From the NCBI RefSeq assembly GCF_001724815.1, contig NZ_MEDO01000022.1, positions 1-48,981 on the forward strand: a stretch of DNA of 48,981 nt, in the 5' to 3' direction. This DNA is from Arenimonas sp. SCN 70-307 (lineage in GTDB: Bacteria > Pseudomonadota > Gammaproteobacteria > Xanthomonadales > Xanthomonadaceae). A program made the translations under genes and the position numbers. Under the pieces are notes generated by a model that did not search any database, had not been told where the DNA came from, and saw nothing but the letters and a program-made list of their open reading frames with translations. Positions 7,832-18,830 of this stretch are shown piece by piece. Position 1 is the stretch's first letter. Every line of letters begins with the position of its first letter.

Positions 7832-8311
7832 TGAACGCGCAAGCGTTCTTGAAAATGTGTTCCCCGTTTGGCTGAAGCAAGCGAGACGAGCATCGACTGC
7901 CTGGCCACGTTGGATCGACAGCGGAGAGGGTGAGTTGCCCGAGGTCCTGCGGGCTGTACCAGTGGTTTAGTCAACCTGGACCGGCGCCGGCAACCGAGTC
8001 GAACGGAATGCGTCGTCTGTCCATACACGGGCGGGGGCTGTAGCTCAGCCCGGTTCCACGCTGTCACCAAGCGGCACCAGGGAGTGGTTGCCCGGACCTT
8101 AGCGGAGTGGGTACTGCGGTGGTCCCATCTCAGCTAAACTGACCCGAACCGGACTTGACACTCCGGCATTTGACAGATGGAGTTACACGCGTGACCCAAA
8201 GGGCTGATATGAAAGGGAAAAGCATGCTCTTTACACCTCGCCGGTTCGTACTCCCGTTCTGATCCGCGGCACCGTCGTACCTTTCCCCCCGAAGGCAGAA
8301 GCGGAACCTGC
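7832..8311. other. 480-bp non-coding stretch upstream of the rfb operon
   Basis: No supportable gene is visible. At 8034-8048 the bases GGGGCTGTAGCTCAG match the 5' acceptor/D-stem opening of a tRNA, but the rest of a cloverleaf is absent, so this is at most a fragment. Two TTGACA sequences (8155-8160 and 8170-8175) lie upstream of rfbB and could be -35 elements, without a clear -10 partner. The sequence changes from mosaic accessory DNA to host-like GC-rich DNA across this stretch. Confidence 0.4.
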
Positions 8312-9317
8312 ATGAATACCTGGCTGGTCACCGGCGGCGCCGGTTTCATCGGCGGCAATTTCGTGCTCGACGCGGTGGCGTCGGGCGTGAAGGTCGTCAA
8401 CCTCGATGCACTCACCTACGCGGGCAACCGCGACACCCTGGCGGCGCTCGAGGGCAATCCGCTGCACGTGTTCGTGCAGGGCGACATCGGCGACCGCGCC
8501 CTGGTTTCGCGGCTGCTGGCCGAACACCGCCCCGGCGCGGTGCTCAACTTCGCCGCCGAAAGCCACGTCGACCGCAGCATCGACGGCCCCGGCGCCTTCG
8601 TGCAGACCAACGTGGTGGGCACCTTCCAGCTGCTCGAAGCCGCGCGCGGTTACTGGAAGTCGCTCGACGCCGCCGGCCAGGCCGCGTTCCGCTTCCTGCA
8701 CGTCTCCACCGACGAGGTCTACGGCTCGCTGGGCGACGAGGGCAAGTTCCGCGAGGACACGCCCTTCGCGCCGAACTCGCCGTACTCGGCCTCCAAGGCG
8801 GCGTCGGACCACTTCGTGCGCGCCTGGCACCACACCTACGGGCTGCCGGTGCTGACCACGAACTGCTCGAACAACTACGGCCCGTTCCAGTTCCCGGAAA
8901 AGCTCCGGCGATGGCCGCAACGTGCGCGACTGGCTGTACGTGAAGGACCACGTGGCGGCCATCCGCCGCGTGCTCGAGGCCGGCCGCCCGGGCGAGACCT
9001 ACAACGTCGGCGGCGACGCCGAGCGCCAGAACATCGAGGTGGTGAAGGCCATCTGCGCCCTGCTCGACCAGCGCCGCCCGCGCGCCGACGGCCAGCCGCG
9101 GGAAAGCCAGATCACCTTCGTCAAGGACCGCCCGGGCCACGACCGCCGCTACGCCATCGACGCCGGCAAGCTGCAGTCCGAGCTGGGCTGGCGCCCGTCG
9201 GTGAGCTTCGAACAGGGCCTGGCGGCCACCGTGGACTGGTACCTTGCCAACGACGCCTGGGTGAACCGGGTGCTCGACGGCAGCTACCGTCTGGAACGCA
9301 TCGGCCAGGAGGCCTGA
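8312..9317 (+). pseudogene. rfbB: dTDP-glucose 4,6-dehydratase, frameshifted by internal deletion
   Basis: Residues 1-198 are a normal RmlB N-terminus: NAD loop [17 protein letters not shown], the YSASKAASD active-site Tyr/Lys, [15 protein letters not shown]. After codon 8903-8905 the frame is wrong. The correct continuation [15 protein letters not shown] starts one base later (8907) and runs to 9317. RmlB proteins carry about 17 residues between EKL and G(D/K)G; here one base remains, so about 50 nt are missing. The first gene of the rhamnose operon therefore cannot make full-length enzyme as written. An assembly error is an alternative to a true mutation. Confidence 0.88.
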
Positions 9318-9318
9318 C

Positions 9319-10203
9319 ATGCAGCGTAAAGGCATCATCCTGGCCGGCGGTTCCGGGACCCGGCTCTACCCGATCACGCAATCGGTCAGCAAGCAGCTGC
9401 TCCCGGTGTACGACAAGCCGATGATCTATTACCCGCTCAGCGTGCTGATGCTGGCGGGCATCCGCGAAGTGCTGGTCATCAACACCCCGCACGAGCAGGA
9501 CCTGTTCAAGCGCCTGCTGGGCGACGGCAGCCAGTGGGGCATGAAGATCGACTACGCCGTGCAGCCCAGCCCCGACGGGCTGGCGCAGGCCTTCCTGATC
9601 GCCGAAGACTGGCTGGCCGGCGCGCCGAGCTGCCTGGTGCTGGGCGACAACATCTTCCACGGCGACGGCCTGACCGAGCGCCTGCAGCGCGCCGGCGAGC
9701 GCGGGCAGGGCGCCACCGTGTTCGGCTACTGGGTGCGTGACCCGGAGCGCTACGGCGTGGCCGAGTTCGACGCCGCGGGCAAGGTGGTGGGGCTGGAAGA
9801 AAAGCCCGCGAAGCCCAAGTCGAACTATGCCGTCACCGGCCTGTACTTCTACGACGGCCGCGCACCGGCGTTCGCGCGAGGCTTGAAGCCTTCGGCGCGC
9901 GGCGAGCTGGAGATCACCGACCTCAACCGCTGCTACCTCGAGGAAGGCGCCCTCCACCTCGAACAGCTGGGCCGCGGCTACGCCTGGCTCGACACCGGCA
10001 CGCACGGCTCGCTGCTGGAAGCGGCGAACTTCATCGAGACCATCGAGGCGCGCCAGGGCCTGCGGGTGTGCTGCCCGGAGGAAATCGCCTGGCAGAACGG
10101 CTGGGTGAGCGACGATCAGCTGCGCGCGCTGGCCGGGCCGCTGGCCAAGAGCGGCTACGGCGAATACCTGCTGGGCCTGCTGGGCCGCGGAGTGGTGCGG
10201 TGA
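9319..10203 (+). CDS. rfbA: Glucose-1-phosphate thymidylyltransferase
   Basis: RmlA, 294 residues, full length; it makes dTDP-glucose from dTTP and glucose-1-phosphate, the first step to dTDP-L-rhamnose. The nucleotide-binding signature [11 protein letters not shown] (residues about 10-20) followed by [18 protein letters not shown] is intact, as are VLGDNIFHG and [19 protein letters not shown]. It starts 1 nt after the rfbB stop and overlaps rfbC by 4 nt, so the genes are translationally coupled. No defects are seen. Confidence 0.96.
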   Translation: MQRKGIILAGGSGTRLYPITQSVSKQLLPVYDKPMIYYPLSVLMLAGIREVLVINTPHEQDLFKRLLGDGSQWGMKIDYAVQPSPDGLAQAFLIAEDWLAGAPSCLVLGDNIFHGDGLTERLQRAGERGQGATVFGYWVRDPERYGVAEFDAAGKVVGLEEKPAKPKSNYAVTGLYFYDGRAPAFARGLKPSARGELEITDLNRCYLEEGALHLEQLGRGYAWLDTGTHGSLLEAANFIETIEARQGLRVCCPEEIAWQNGWVSDDQLRALAGPLAKSGYGEYLLGLLGRGVVR

Positions 10204-10757
10204 AGGTGATCGAGACCGACCTGCCGGGCTGCCTGCTGCTCGAGCCGCGGGTGTTCGGCGACGAGCGCGGCTTCTTCTACGAAGCCTTCAACCACGACAA
10301 GCTCGCCGCCGCCGGCCTGCAGCCGGCCTTCGTGCAGGGCAACGTCTCGCGCTCGGCGCGGGGCGTGCTGCGCGGCCTGCACTACCAGTGGCCCAAGCCG
10401 CAGGGCAAGTTCATCTCGGTGTCCGAGGGCGAGGTGTGGGACGTGGCGGTGGACATCCGCCGCGGCTCGCCCACCTTCGGCCGCTGGACGGCGGCGGTGC
10501 TGAGCGCGGAGAACAAGCGCCAGTTCTGGATCCCGGAAGGCTTCGCGCACGGCTTCGTGGTGCTGAGCGAGCACGCCACCTTCCATTACCTGTGCACGGC
10601 CACCTACGACCCGCAGGCCGACGCCGCCATCCGCTGGGACGACGCCGACCTGGCCATCGACTGGCCGGTCAGCGCCCCGGTGCTCTCGGCCAAGGACGCG
10701 GCCGCGCCCTTCCTGGCCGATCTCCCGGCCGACCGCCTGCCACCGTACGAGGCCTGA
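10200..10757 (+). CDS. rfbC: dTDP-4-dehydrorhamnose 3,5-epimerase
   Basis: RmlC, 185 residues, a cupin-fold epimerase acting on dTDP-4-keto-6-deoxyglucose. Conserved features are [31 protein letters not shown] (catalytic His in LHYQ), and [16 protein letters not shown]. The GTG start at 10200 overlaps the rfbA stop (GTGA), a typical coupled start, and fits the family N-terminus. The stop is 4 nt before rfbD. Confidence 0.95.
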   Translation: MKVIETDLPGCLLLEPRVFGDERGFFYEAFNHDKLAAAGLQPAFVQGNVSRSARGVLRGLHYQWPKPQGKFISVSEGEVWDVAVDIRRGSPTFGRWTAAVLSAENKRQFWIPEGFAHGFVVLSEHATFHYLCTATYDPQADAAIRWDDADLAIDWPVSAPVLSAKDAAAPFLADLPADRLPPYEA

Positions 10758-10761
10758 GGCC

Positions 10762-11661
10762 GTGCGCATCCTGCTGACCGGCGCCAACGGCCAGCTCGGG
10801 CAGGCGCTGCGGGCCAGCCTGGCGCCGCTGGGCAGCGTGCTGCCGGCCACGCGCGACGGCCGGCTGCCGGATGGCGCCGGCGCCGAAGTGGCCGATCTCT
10901 CCCGGCCCGACACGCTGCCCGCGCTGGTGGCGCGTCTGGCGCCCGACCTCGTCGTCAATGCCGCCGCCTACACCGCGGTGGACCGCGCCGAGGACGAACC
11001 CGACCTGGCCTTCCGGGTGAACGCCGAGGCCCCGGGCGCACTTTCGCGCGCCTGCGCCGCCGCCGGCATCCGCCTGGTGCATTTCTCCACCGACTACGTC
11101 TTCGACGGTGGCGCCACCCGCCCGCTGCGCGAGGACGACCCGACCGGGCCGCTGGGCGTGTACGGCGCCAGCAAGCTCGCCGGCGAGCAGGCCGTTCGCG
11201 AGGGCGGGGCGGCGCACGCCATCTTCCGGCTGTGCTGGGTGTACGGCCCGGTGGGCCACAACTTCCTGCTGACCATGCTGCGGCTGGCGCGCGAGCGCGG
11301 CCACCTGCGCGTGGTGGACGACCAGCGCGGCACCCCCACCAGCGCCCTGCGCATCGCCGGCGCCGTGGCCGCCGCGCTGGGCCGGGACGGGGGGCGCAGC
11401 GGCACCTGGCACCTGGCGGCCGGCGGCCAGTGCAGTTGGCACGGCTTCGCCCGGGCCATCTTCGAGGGTGCCGTGGCGCGCGGGCTGCTGGCGGCCCCGC
11501 CGGTGCTCGAGGCCGTGCCCGGCAGCGCCTACCCGACGCGGGCCCGGCGCCCGGCCTGGTCGGTGCTCGACAACGCCGCCTTCACGCGCGACTTCGGCGT
11601 TCACATCGGTGACTGGCGCGAAGGGCTCGACGAGGTCCTCGACCTCCTTGCGCAGGCCTGA
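10762..11661 (+). CDS. rfbD: dTDP-4-dehydrorhamnose reductase
   Basis: RmlD, 299 residues, an NADPH-dependent short-chain reductase giving dTDP-L-rhamnose. The cofactor loop is TGANGQLGQAL at the N-terminus. VNAAAYTAVDRAEDEPDLA, FSTDYVFDG and the YGASKLAGEQAV Tyr/Lys motif are all present. It starts with GTG 4 nt after rfbC and ends the rfb operon. The next gene has its own ribosome binding site after about 46 nt. Confidence 0.95.
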   Translation: MRILLTGANGQLGQALRASLAPLGSVLPATRDGRLPDGAGAEVADLSRPDTLPALVARLAPDLVVNAAAYTAVDRAEDEPDLAFRVNAEAPGALSRACAAAGIRLVHFSTDYVFDGGATRPLREDDPTGPLGVYGASKLAGEQAVREGGAAHAIFRLCWVYGPVGHNFLLTMLRLARERGHLRVVDDQRGTPTSALRIAGAVAAALGRDGGRSGTWHLAAGGQCSWHGFARAIFEGAVARGLLAAPPVLEAVPGSAYPTRARRPAWSVLDNAAFTRDFGVHIGDWREGLDEVLDLLAQA

Positions 11662-11707
11662 CGCGGCCCCTTATCGTCAGAGTTTCCTGGGGAAGAGGAG
11701 TCACACG

Positions 11708-13708
11708 ATGAGATCCGCCATCCTGGCGCTGGGCCTGTTGGCCGGTGCCGGCGCCAATGCCGCCGAGCTGCCCTCGGTCGAGCACTTCATGCGCTACAAC
11801 ACCTATTCGAGCGCGCGCATTTCGCCCGACGGCAAGTTCCTGGCCATCGGCGTCGACCGCAATGGCCAGGACGTGCTCACCGTCATCCGCCTGGCCGACA
11901 TGCAGCTGATGAAGGTCAACGTGCTGCCGGAAGAGAAGTCGGTGTCGGGCTATCGCTGGATCAGCAACGACCGCCTGATCTTCACTTCCGTGCAGAAGTT
12001 CGGCAGCTTCGCGCAGCCGCGCGGCACCGGCGAGTGGTACGCGGTGAACGCCGACGGCAGCAAGCCCGAGGCCGTCATCTTCTACGGCAGCCGCGGCACC
12101 ACGGGCCGCGCCAAGTCGCTGGGCAACGAGAGCTACAGCCTGCTCGATCCGCTGGTGGACGATCCGCGCAACGTGCTGATGACCGCCGTGTACCCGCGCT
12201 CGAAGGATGGCGCCGGCACCGAGCTCGTGCTGGTGGACACCTTCACGGGTGCCCGCAAGTCGCTGGCGCGCGCCCCGCGCGAGAACTGCTCCATCCAGGT
12301 GGACGAGAAGAAGAAGCCGCGTTACGCCGTCTGCTACGACGACAAGAACGAGCAGGGCCAGTTCGACACCCGCACCGAGCTGCACGTGCTGGGCGACGAC
12401 GGCAAGTGGACCCTGGTGAGCAACGCCGACATCGACGGCGGCAAGCAGCTGCGCGTGCAGTGGGCGGCCGAGGACGGCACCATCTACGCCGAGCTCGACG
12501 ACGGCAAGGCCCCGGCGGCGTTCGGTACCGTCGATCGCGCGACGGGCGAGTTCACCGAGCTGTTCAAGGACCCCGTGTCCGAAGTGGCCGGTTTCGTGGT
12601 TTCCCCGGTGGGCGACAAGGCGCTGGGCGTCATCACCGCGGCCGGCATCCCGAAGGTCACGCTGATCGACGAAGAGCACCCGGACGCGCAGCTCTATGCG
12701 TCCCTGGCCGCGGCCTTCCCGGGCCAGATGGTGAACTTCAGCACCGCCACCCGCGATGGCAACCAGATCATCGTCTCGGTGTTCAGCGACCGTAACCCGG
12801 GCGAGCTCTTCCTCTACGACCGCAGCAGCGGCAAGGCGCGCTTCCTGATGAAGGGCCGCGACTGGGTGAAGAACGAAGATTCGGCCACCGTGCGCGCCTT
12901 CGACTTCGTCAACCGCGACGGCATGCGCATCTACGGCTACCTGACGATCCCCAAGGGCAGCGACGGCAAGAACCTGCCGATGATCGTCAACCCGCACGGC
13001 GGCCCGATGGGCCCGCGCGACAACTGGGGCTACAACCCCGAGACCCAGCTGTTCGCCAGCCGTGGCTACGCCACGCTGCAGGTGAACTTCCGCGGCTCGG
13101 GCGGCTTCGGCAAGGCCTTCGAGGACATGGCCTACGGCCAGTGGAACACCGGCATCATGCACGACATCATCGATGCCACCCGCTGGGCCATCAAGGAAGG
13201 CATCGCCGACCCGGGCCGCATCTGCATCTATGGCGGCAGCTTCGGCGGCTACTCGGCCATGATGGCGCCGGTGGTGGATCCGGAGCTGTACAAGTGCGCC
13301 TTCGGCTACGTGGGCATGTACGACGCCCAGATCCAGATGAAGCTCAGCGACACCAGCAAGAGCAGCAGCGGCATGCGCTACCTGCAGCGCGCCTTCGGAC
13401 CGACCCGCGCCGAGCAGGACGCGATGTCGCCGATCACGCACGCCAGCAAGATCGACCTGCCGGTGTACCTGGCGGCCGGCGCCCGCGACGCGCGCTGCCC
13501 GCCGGAGCACACCGAGGCCCTGTTCGCCGCGCTCAAGGCGGCCGGCAACACGCCCGAGGGCATGATCGTGCAGTCGGGAGAGGCGCACGGCTTCTACGAC
13601 GTGGGCAACCGCGTGAAGCTCTACACGGAGATGCTGGCCTTCTTCAACCGCCACATCGGCGGCAAGGTGGAGGTCGGCACCGCCGAGCGCACCGCCTCGG
13701 TCGACTGA
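11708..13708 (+). CDS. Secreted S9-family prolyl oligopeptidase-like peptidase
   Basis: A 666-residue exported serine peptidase. The ATG at 11708 follows a GAGGAG-type ribosome binding site and opens a Sec signal peptide (MRSAILALGLLAGAGANA). A beta-propeller-like N-terminal region, with a WD40-like ARISPDGKFLAIG repeat, is followed by an alpha/beta-hydrolase domain. The catalytic triad is predicted as Ser511 (GGSFGGYS), Asp594 (GARDAR) and His627 (GEAHGF). Such enzymes (acylaminoacyl-peptidase/DPP-like) degrade peptides in the periplasm or outside. Multiple S9 peptidases are common in Xanthomonadales. It is followed by a strong terminator. Confidence 0.93.
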   Translation: MRSAILALGLLAGAGANAAELPSVEHFMRYNTYSSARISPDGKFLAIGVDRNGQDVLTVIRLADMQLMKVNVLPEEKSVSGYRWISNDRLIFTSVQKFGSFAQPRGTGEWYAVNADGSKPEAVIFYGSRGTTGRAKSLGNESYSLLDPLVDDPRNVLMTAVYPRSKDGAGTELVLVDTFTGARKSLARAPRENCSIQVDEKKKPRYAVCYDDKNEQGQFDTRTELHVLGDDGKWTLVSNADIDGGKQLRVQWAAEDGTIYAELDDGKAPAAFGTVDRATGEFTELFKDPVSEVAGFVVSPVGDKALGVITAAGIPKVTLIDEEHPDAQLYASLAAAFPGQMVNFSTATRDGNQIIVSVFSDRNPGELFLYDRSSGKARFLMKGRDWVKNEDSATVRAFDFVNRDGMRIYGYLTIPKGSDGKNLPMIVNPHGGPMGPRDNWGYNPETQLFASRGYATLQVNFRGSGGFGKAFEDMAYGQWNTGIMHDIIDATRWAIKEGIADPGRICIYGGSFGGYSAMMAPVVDPELYKCAFGYVGMYDAQIQMKLSDTSKSSSGMRYLQRAFGPTRAEQDAMSPITHASKIDLPVYLAAGARDARCPPEHTEALFAALKAAGNTPEGMIVQSGEAHGFYDVGNRVKLYTEMLAFFNRHIGGKVEVGTAERTASVD

Positions 13709-13730
13709 GGCCCGCCACCCGGCAAGACGA

Positions 13731-13760
13731 AACGGCGCCCCGCGGGGCGCCGTTTTTTCT
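13731..13760 (+). terminator. Intrinsic terminator after the first S9 peptidase
   Basis: A 10-bp perfect stem (AACGGCGCCC / GGGCGCCGTT, 4-nt loop CGCG, 13731-13754) is followed by a T-run (TTTTCT). This is a textbook rho-independent terminator and separates the two peptidase genes. Confidence 0.9.
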
Positions 13761-13836
13761 TGGGTCCGCGCCGGAGCCTTTGCTTCCGGCCGCCCCCCTG
13801 CCTACCATGGGGATTCGCCAACGAAGGTTAGTCCCG

Positions 13837-15909
<2,073 letters not shown>

Positions 15910-15910
15910 C

Positions 15911-16666
15911 GTGGCCGAAGTCGTCGATATAGACAAGCTCCGACGCAGCTGCGCGCAGTGTTCGCTGCACGTGCTGTGCCTGCCCGCAGGCATCGGTGCC
16001 GGCGACCTCGAGCAACTCGATGACATCGTCAAGGCGCGCCGGCCGCTGGCGCGCGGCGACACGCTCTTCCGCGCCGGCCAGGCCCTGGGCTCGCTGTACG
16101 TGGCGCGCGAAGGCGCGTTCAAGACCGTGGCCATCGATGCCGAGGGCGAGCAGCAGGTGGTGGGCTTCCACCTTCCCGGCGAGCTGATGGGCCTGGACGC
16201 GATGGGCAGCGGCAAGCACGCCTGCGAGGCCGAGGCGCTGAGCCCGGCCTCGGTGTGCGAGATCCCGCTCAACCAGCTCGAGTCGATCTGCCGGCAGATC
16301 CCGGGCCTGCAGCACCAGCTGCTGCGCATCATCGGCCAGGGCATCAACCGCGACCAGAGCCACCTGGAGATGCTGGGCCGCAAGCAGGCGCACGAGCGCG
16401 TGGCGCTGTTCCTGCATGGCCTGTCGGAGCGCTACAAGCTGCTGGGCCAGCCCGGCGACGTGTTCACCCTGCCGATGAGCCGCGAGGATATCGCCAGCTA
16501 CCTGGGCCTGGTGATCGAAACCGTCAGTCGCACGCTCGGCAAGCTGCAGGACGAAGGCATCATCGCCGTGCGCGGCCGCCAGCTGAAGATCACCGATCGC
16601 GAGCGGCTCGACGAGCTGGTGCATGCGCCGGTGCCGGCGGCGGGGAAGGGACGGGCGCAGCGTTAA
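15911..16666 (+). CDS. fnr: FNR/Anr-type oxygen-sensing transcription regulator
   Basis: A Crp/Fnr-family protein, 251 residues. Cys14, Cys17, Cys23 (SCAQCSLHVLC) and Cys105 (KHACEAE) match the four ligands of the [4Fe-4S] cluster in FNR, so it should sense O2. The cNMP-like beta-roll (residues about 35-125) is followed by a dimerisation helix. The HTH (SREDIASYLGLVIETVSR) carries the E-x-x-S-R recognition motif known to read TTGAT/ATCAA half sites. The GTG start has AAGGAG upstream, overlapping the preceding stop. It is the obvious candidate regulator for the ten Anr-type boxes downstream, although a Dnr paralogue may exist outside the window. Confidence 0.94.
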   Translation: MAEVVDIDKLRRSCAQCSLHVLCLPAGIGAGDLEQLDDIVKARRPLARGDTLFRAGQALGSLYVAREGAFKTVAIDAEGEQQVVGFHLPGELMGLDAMGSGKHACEAEALSPASVCEIPLNQLESICRQIPGLQHQLLRIIGQGINRDQSHLEMLGRKQAHERVALFLHGLSERYKLLGQPGDVFTLPMSREDIASYLGLVIETVSRTLGKLQDEGIIAVRGRQLKITDRERLDELVHAPVPAAGKGRAQR

Positions 16667-16669
16667 ATG

Positions 16670-16698
16670 ATCGGCCCTTCGGGGCCGATTTCTTTTTT
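16670..16698 (+). terminator. Intrinsic terminator after the FNR-type gene
   Basis: An 8-bp stem (ATCGGCCC / GGGCCGAT) with a TTCG tetraloop is followed by TTCTTTTTT, starting 3 nt after the stop codon. The T-run ends directly at the ribosome binding site of the following protease gene. Confidence 0.9.
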
Positions 16699-16711
16699 GG
16701 AGATGCCGGTC

Positions 16712-17545
16712 GTGCGCCATGCCTTGCTGATGTCGTTGTTGCTGTTCGTGGCGGATGCCAGTGCCGTCGTCATTCGTGACGACGTGCCGGACCTGAAGTA
16801 TCGAATGGCCGCCTCGGATTTCCCGGCCCTCGCGGACCTGCCGGGCGAAGGCCACGGCGTGCTCATCGCTCCCGACTGGGTGGTGACCGTGGCGCATGCC
16901 GTCAGCTGGCAGGGCCACCTGGACGTGGTGGTCGTCGGCGGCACGCCGCGCGCCGTGCGCCGGGTCGTCATCCACCCCGGCTACAAGGTGCCGCCGGAGG
17001 CGATGGTGCAGGCCGCGCTGGCATCGGGCGACTGGGAAGCTTTCTTCGAATTCCTGGCCGCTTCCGACGACCTGGCGCTCATTCAGCTCGCCGAACCGGT
17101 CGGCGACGTCGTCCCCGTGGCGATACACCGCGACCCGGGCGTGGGGCAGCTGGTGCGAATCATGGGCCGCGGCGCCACCGGCAACGGCGTTACCGGCTAT
17201 CCGCTGCAGAGCAGGAACCGCACCGATCTTCGGCAGGGCCATAACGAGATCGTCGAGGCCGGCGGCCGATGGCTCACCTACCGTTTCGATGCGCCGCCCG
17301 CAGCGCTCGAGCTCGAGGCCGCGACCGGAAGCGGAGACAGCGGCGGGCCGATACTCGTGATGGAAGGCGACCAATGGCGACTTGCCGGGCTGGCGGCGTG
17401 GAAGCGCGGCCAGGTCGTAGGCACGGAGATTCGCCAGGGACGCTACGGCGAAATCAGCTACGGCGTCCGACTGGCCCACTATTCCGACTGGATGGGGCAG
17501 ATCCTCGCGGAGGCTGGGGATTCCAGCGAGACCGCCAGCCAATAA
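16712..17545 (+). CDS. Trypsin-like serine protease, exported
   Basis: A chymotrypsin-fold protease of 277 residues. The predicted triad is His62 (VTVAHAV), Asp120 (ASDDLALIQL) and Ser210 (GSGDSGGPI). The N-terminus (RHALLMSLLLFVADASA) is a signal peptide, so the enzyme acts in the periplasm or outside. The start is uncertain. An ATG at 16703 directly abuts the GGAG (no spacer), whereas the GTG at 16712 sits 9 nt after it, so GTG is preferred. Transcription must start within or after the upstream terminator, or come from read-through. The stop TAA overlaps the presumed start of the next gene. Confidence 0.87.
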   Translation: MRHALLMSLLLFVADASAVVIRDDVPDLKYRMAASDFPALADLPGEGHGVLIAPDWVVTVAHAVSWQGHLDVVVVGGTPRAVRRVVIHPGYKVPPEAMVQAALASGDWEAFFEFLAASDDLALIQLAEPVGDVVPVAIHRDPGVGQLVRIMGRGATGNGVTGYPLQSRNRTDLRQGHNEIVEAGGRWLTYRFDAPPAALELEAATGSGDSGGPILVMEGDQWRLAGLAAWKRGQVVGTEIRQGRYGEISYGVRLAHYSDWMGQILAEAGDSSETASQ

Positions 17546-18825
17546 GGATCGGAATACAGACCTGGGGCAGCCACGGCGACATCCGCCCCTTCGTGGCGCT
17601 GGCCGATGGGCTGCAGGCGGCCGGCCATGAGGTGACGCTGGTGGTCACCTGCGTCGACAGCAATCGCTATGTGGCGCTGCAGGCGCAGTCCCGATTCCGG
17701 CTCAAGGTCGTGGCAAGCCCTGTTGTCGCGGATGCGCAGGTGTTGGAGTCGGCCGGAAAGGCGATCGTCCGGGAGCGCAACGCCATAAGGCAGACGCAGC
17801 TGGCCATCGAGGCCTTCCTGCTGCCCGCAGAAGCCGAGATGCACCGGGCGTCCGAAGAACTCGTGGCCGAAAACGACCTGGTGATCGGGCATTACTTCCT
17901 TTACACGCTGGGTGCTGCGGCCGAGAAGCGAGGCCGCCCCTGCGTCAGCGTTGCGCTCGCCCATGGCGCGGTGCCGTCGGCGCACCAGCCGCCTTCCGGA
18001 CTGCCTGATCTGGGACGGATTGGAAACCGGATGGCTTGGTGGCTCGCCAGGCGTGTCCTCAACAGCGCCTTCAAGAAGTATCCGGATCGGCTGCGTGCCG
18101 CGAACGGCATCGCGCCCGCGCGGGACATGGTCGACAGCGTCTGGGCCTCGGACTACCTGACCTTGCTCGCCATCAGCCCGGCAATCTGCGAGAAGCGCCC
18201 CGACTGGCCGGCGCACTTCCATGTCTGCGGGCCACTGGACACCCCGGCGTCGGTCGCCGAGGGCGAGTTGTCCGGGCCGCTTGAGTCGTTCCTGTCCGCT
18301 GGCGATGCACCGGTTTTCATGACGGTCGGAAGCATGCTGCCGGGCAGCGGAGAAGCCGAGGCCATCGCGCTGCTGGCCAACGCGGCGCGGGCTGCGAAGC
18401 TGAGGGCGATCATCCAGGCCCCGGGCTGGGAGCAACTGGGATTCCGGTGCAGCGAGCAACTGCATTTCGTGGACGCCGTGCCGCATGCGGCGGTGTTTCC
18501 CCGCTGCCGCGCCGTGGTCCACCACGGCGGCGCAGGCACCTCGCAGGCCGCGCTTCGCGCGGGCGTGCCCTCGGTGGTGATCCCGCACACCGCGGAGCAG
18601 GAGCACTGGGGCAGCGAGCTGCGCCGGATCGGCGTGGCCTGCAAGCCGATCCCGCGTCGGCGGGCGACGCCGGCCCGCCTCGCCTCGGCGCTCCGCGAGG
18701 CGACCGGCTCCACGACCCTGGCCGCCAACGCCAGGGCCAAGGGCGCAAGTCTCTCGAACGAGAACGGTGTCGTCGAGGCCGTGAGGCTGATCGTCGATCG
18801 GTACGACCGGGCGACCAAAGGCTGA
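17542..18825 (+). CDS. GT1-family glycosyltransferase with an ATA where the ATG is expected
   Basis: A GT-B fold glycosyltransferase of 427 residues resembling UDP-sugar:sterol/lipid or macrolide transferases. The N-terminal glycine loop is RIGIQTWGSHGDIRPFVALA. The C-terminal donor site has FMTVGSM, then VHHGGAGTSQAALRAGVPSVV and PHTAEQEHWG. The family usually starts M-R-I-x-x. Here the codon before R-I-G is ATA (17542-17544), in the sequence CAATAAGG that also holds the TAA stop of the protease gene. No ATG, GTG or TTG lies close upstream in frame, and the next downstream ones would remove the glycine loop. Expression may be impaired. The family call is firm. Confidence 0.82.
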   Translation: MRIGIQTWGSHGDIRPFVALADGLQAAGHEVTLVVTCVDSNRYVALQAQSRFRLKVVASPVVADAQVLESAGKAIVRERNAIRQTQLAIEAFLLPAEAEMHRASEELVAENDLVIGHYFLYTLGAAAEKRGRPCVSVALAHGAVPSAHQPPSGLPDLGRIGNRMAWWLARRVLNSAFKKYPDRLRAANGIAPARDMVDSVWASDYLTLLAISPAICEKRPDWPAHFHVCGPLDTPASVAEGELSGPLESFLSAGDAPVFMTVGSMLPGSGEAEAIALLANAARAAKLRAIIQAPGWEQLGFRCSEQLHFVDAVPHAAVFPRCRAVVHHGGAGTSQAALRAGVPSVVIPHTAEQEHWGSELRRIGVACKPIPRRRATPARLASALREATGSTTLAANARAKGASLSNENGVVEAVRLIVDRYDRATKG

Positions 18826-18830
18826 CTCGC

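Noticed and set aside
8034-8048. GGGGCTGTAGCTCAG, like the start of a tRNA gene
   Set aside because: Only the acceptor/D-stem opening is present; no anticodon arm, T-loop or 3' partner follows at the right distance, so it is a chance match or tiny remnant and not a functional tRNA or proven att site.
17269-17541. Upstream extension of the glycosyltransferase into the protease gene
   Set aside because: The added residues are Arg/Gly-rich shadow sequence of the protease, and the family begins at the R-I-G-I-Q motif. Using it would only disguise the missing start codon.
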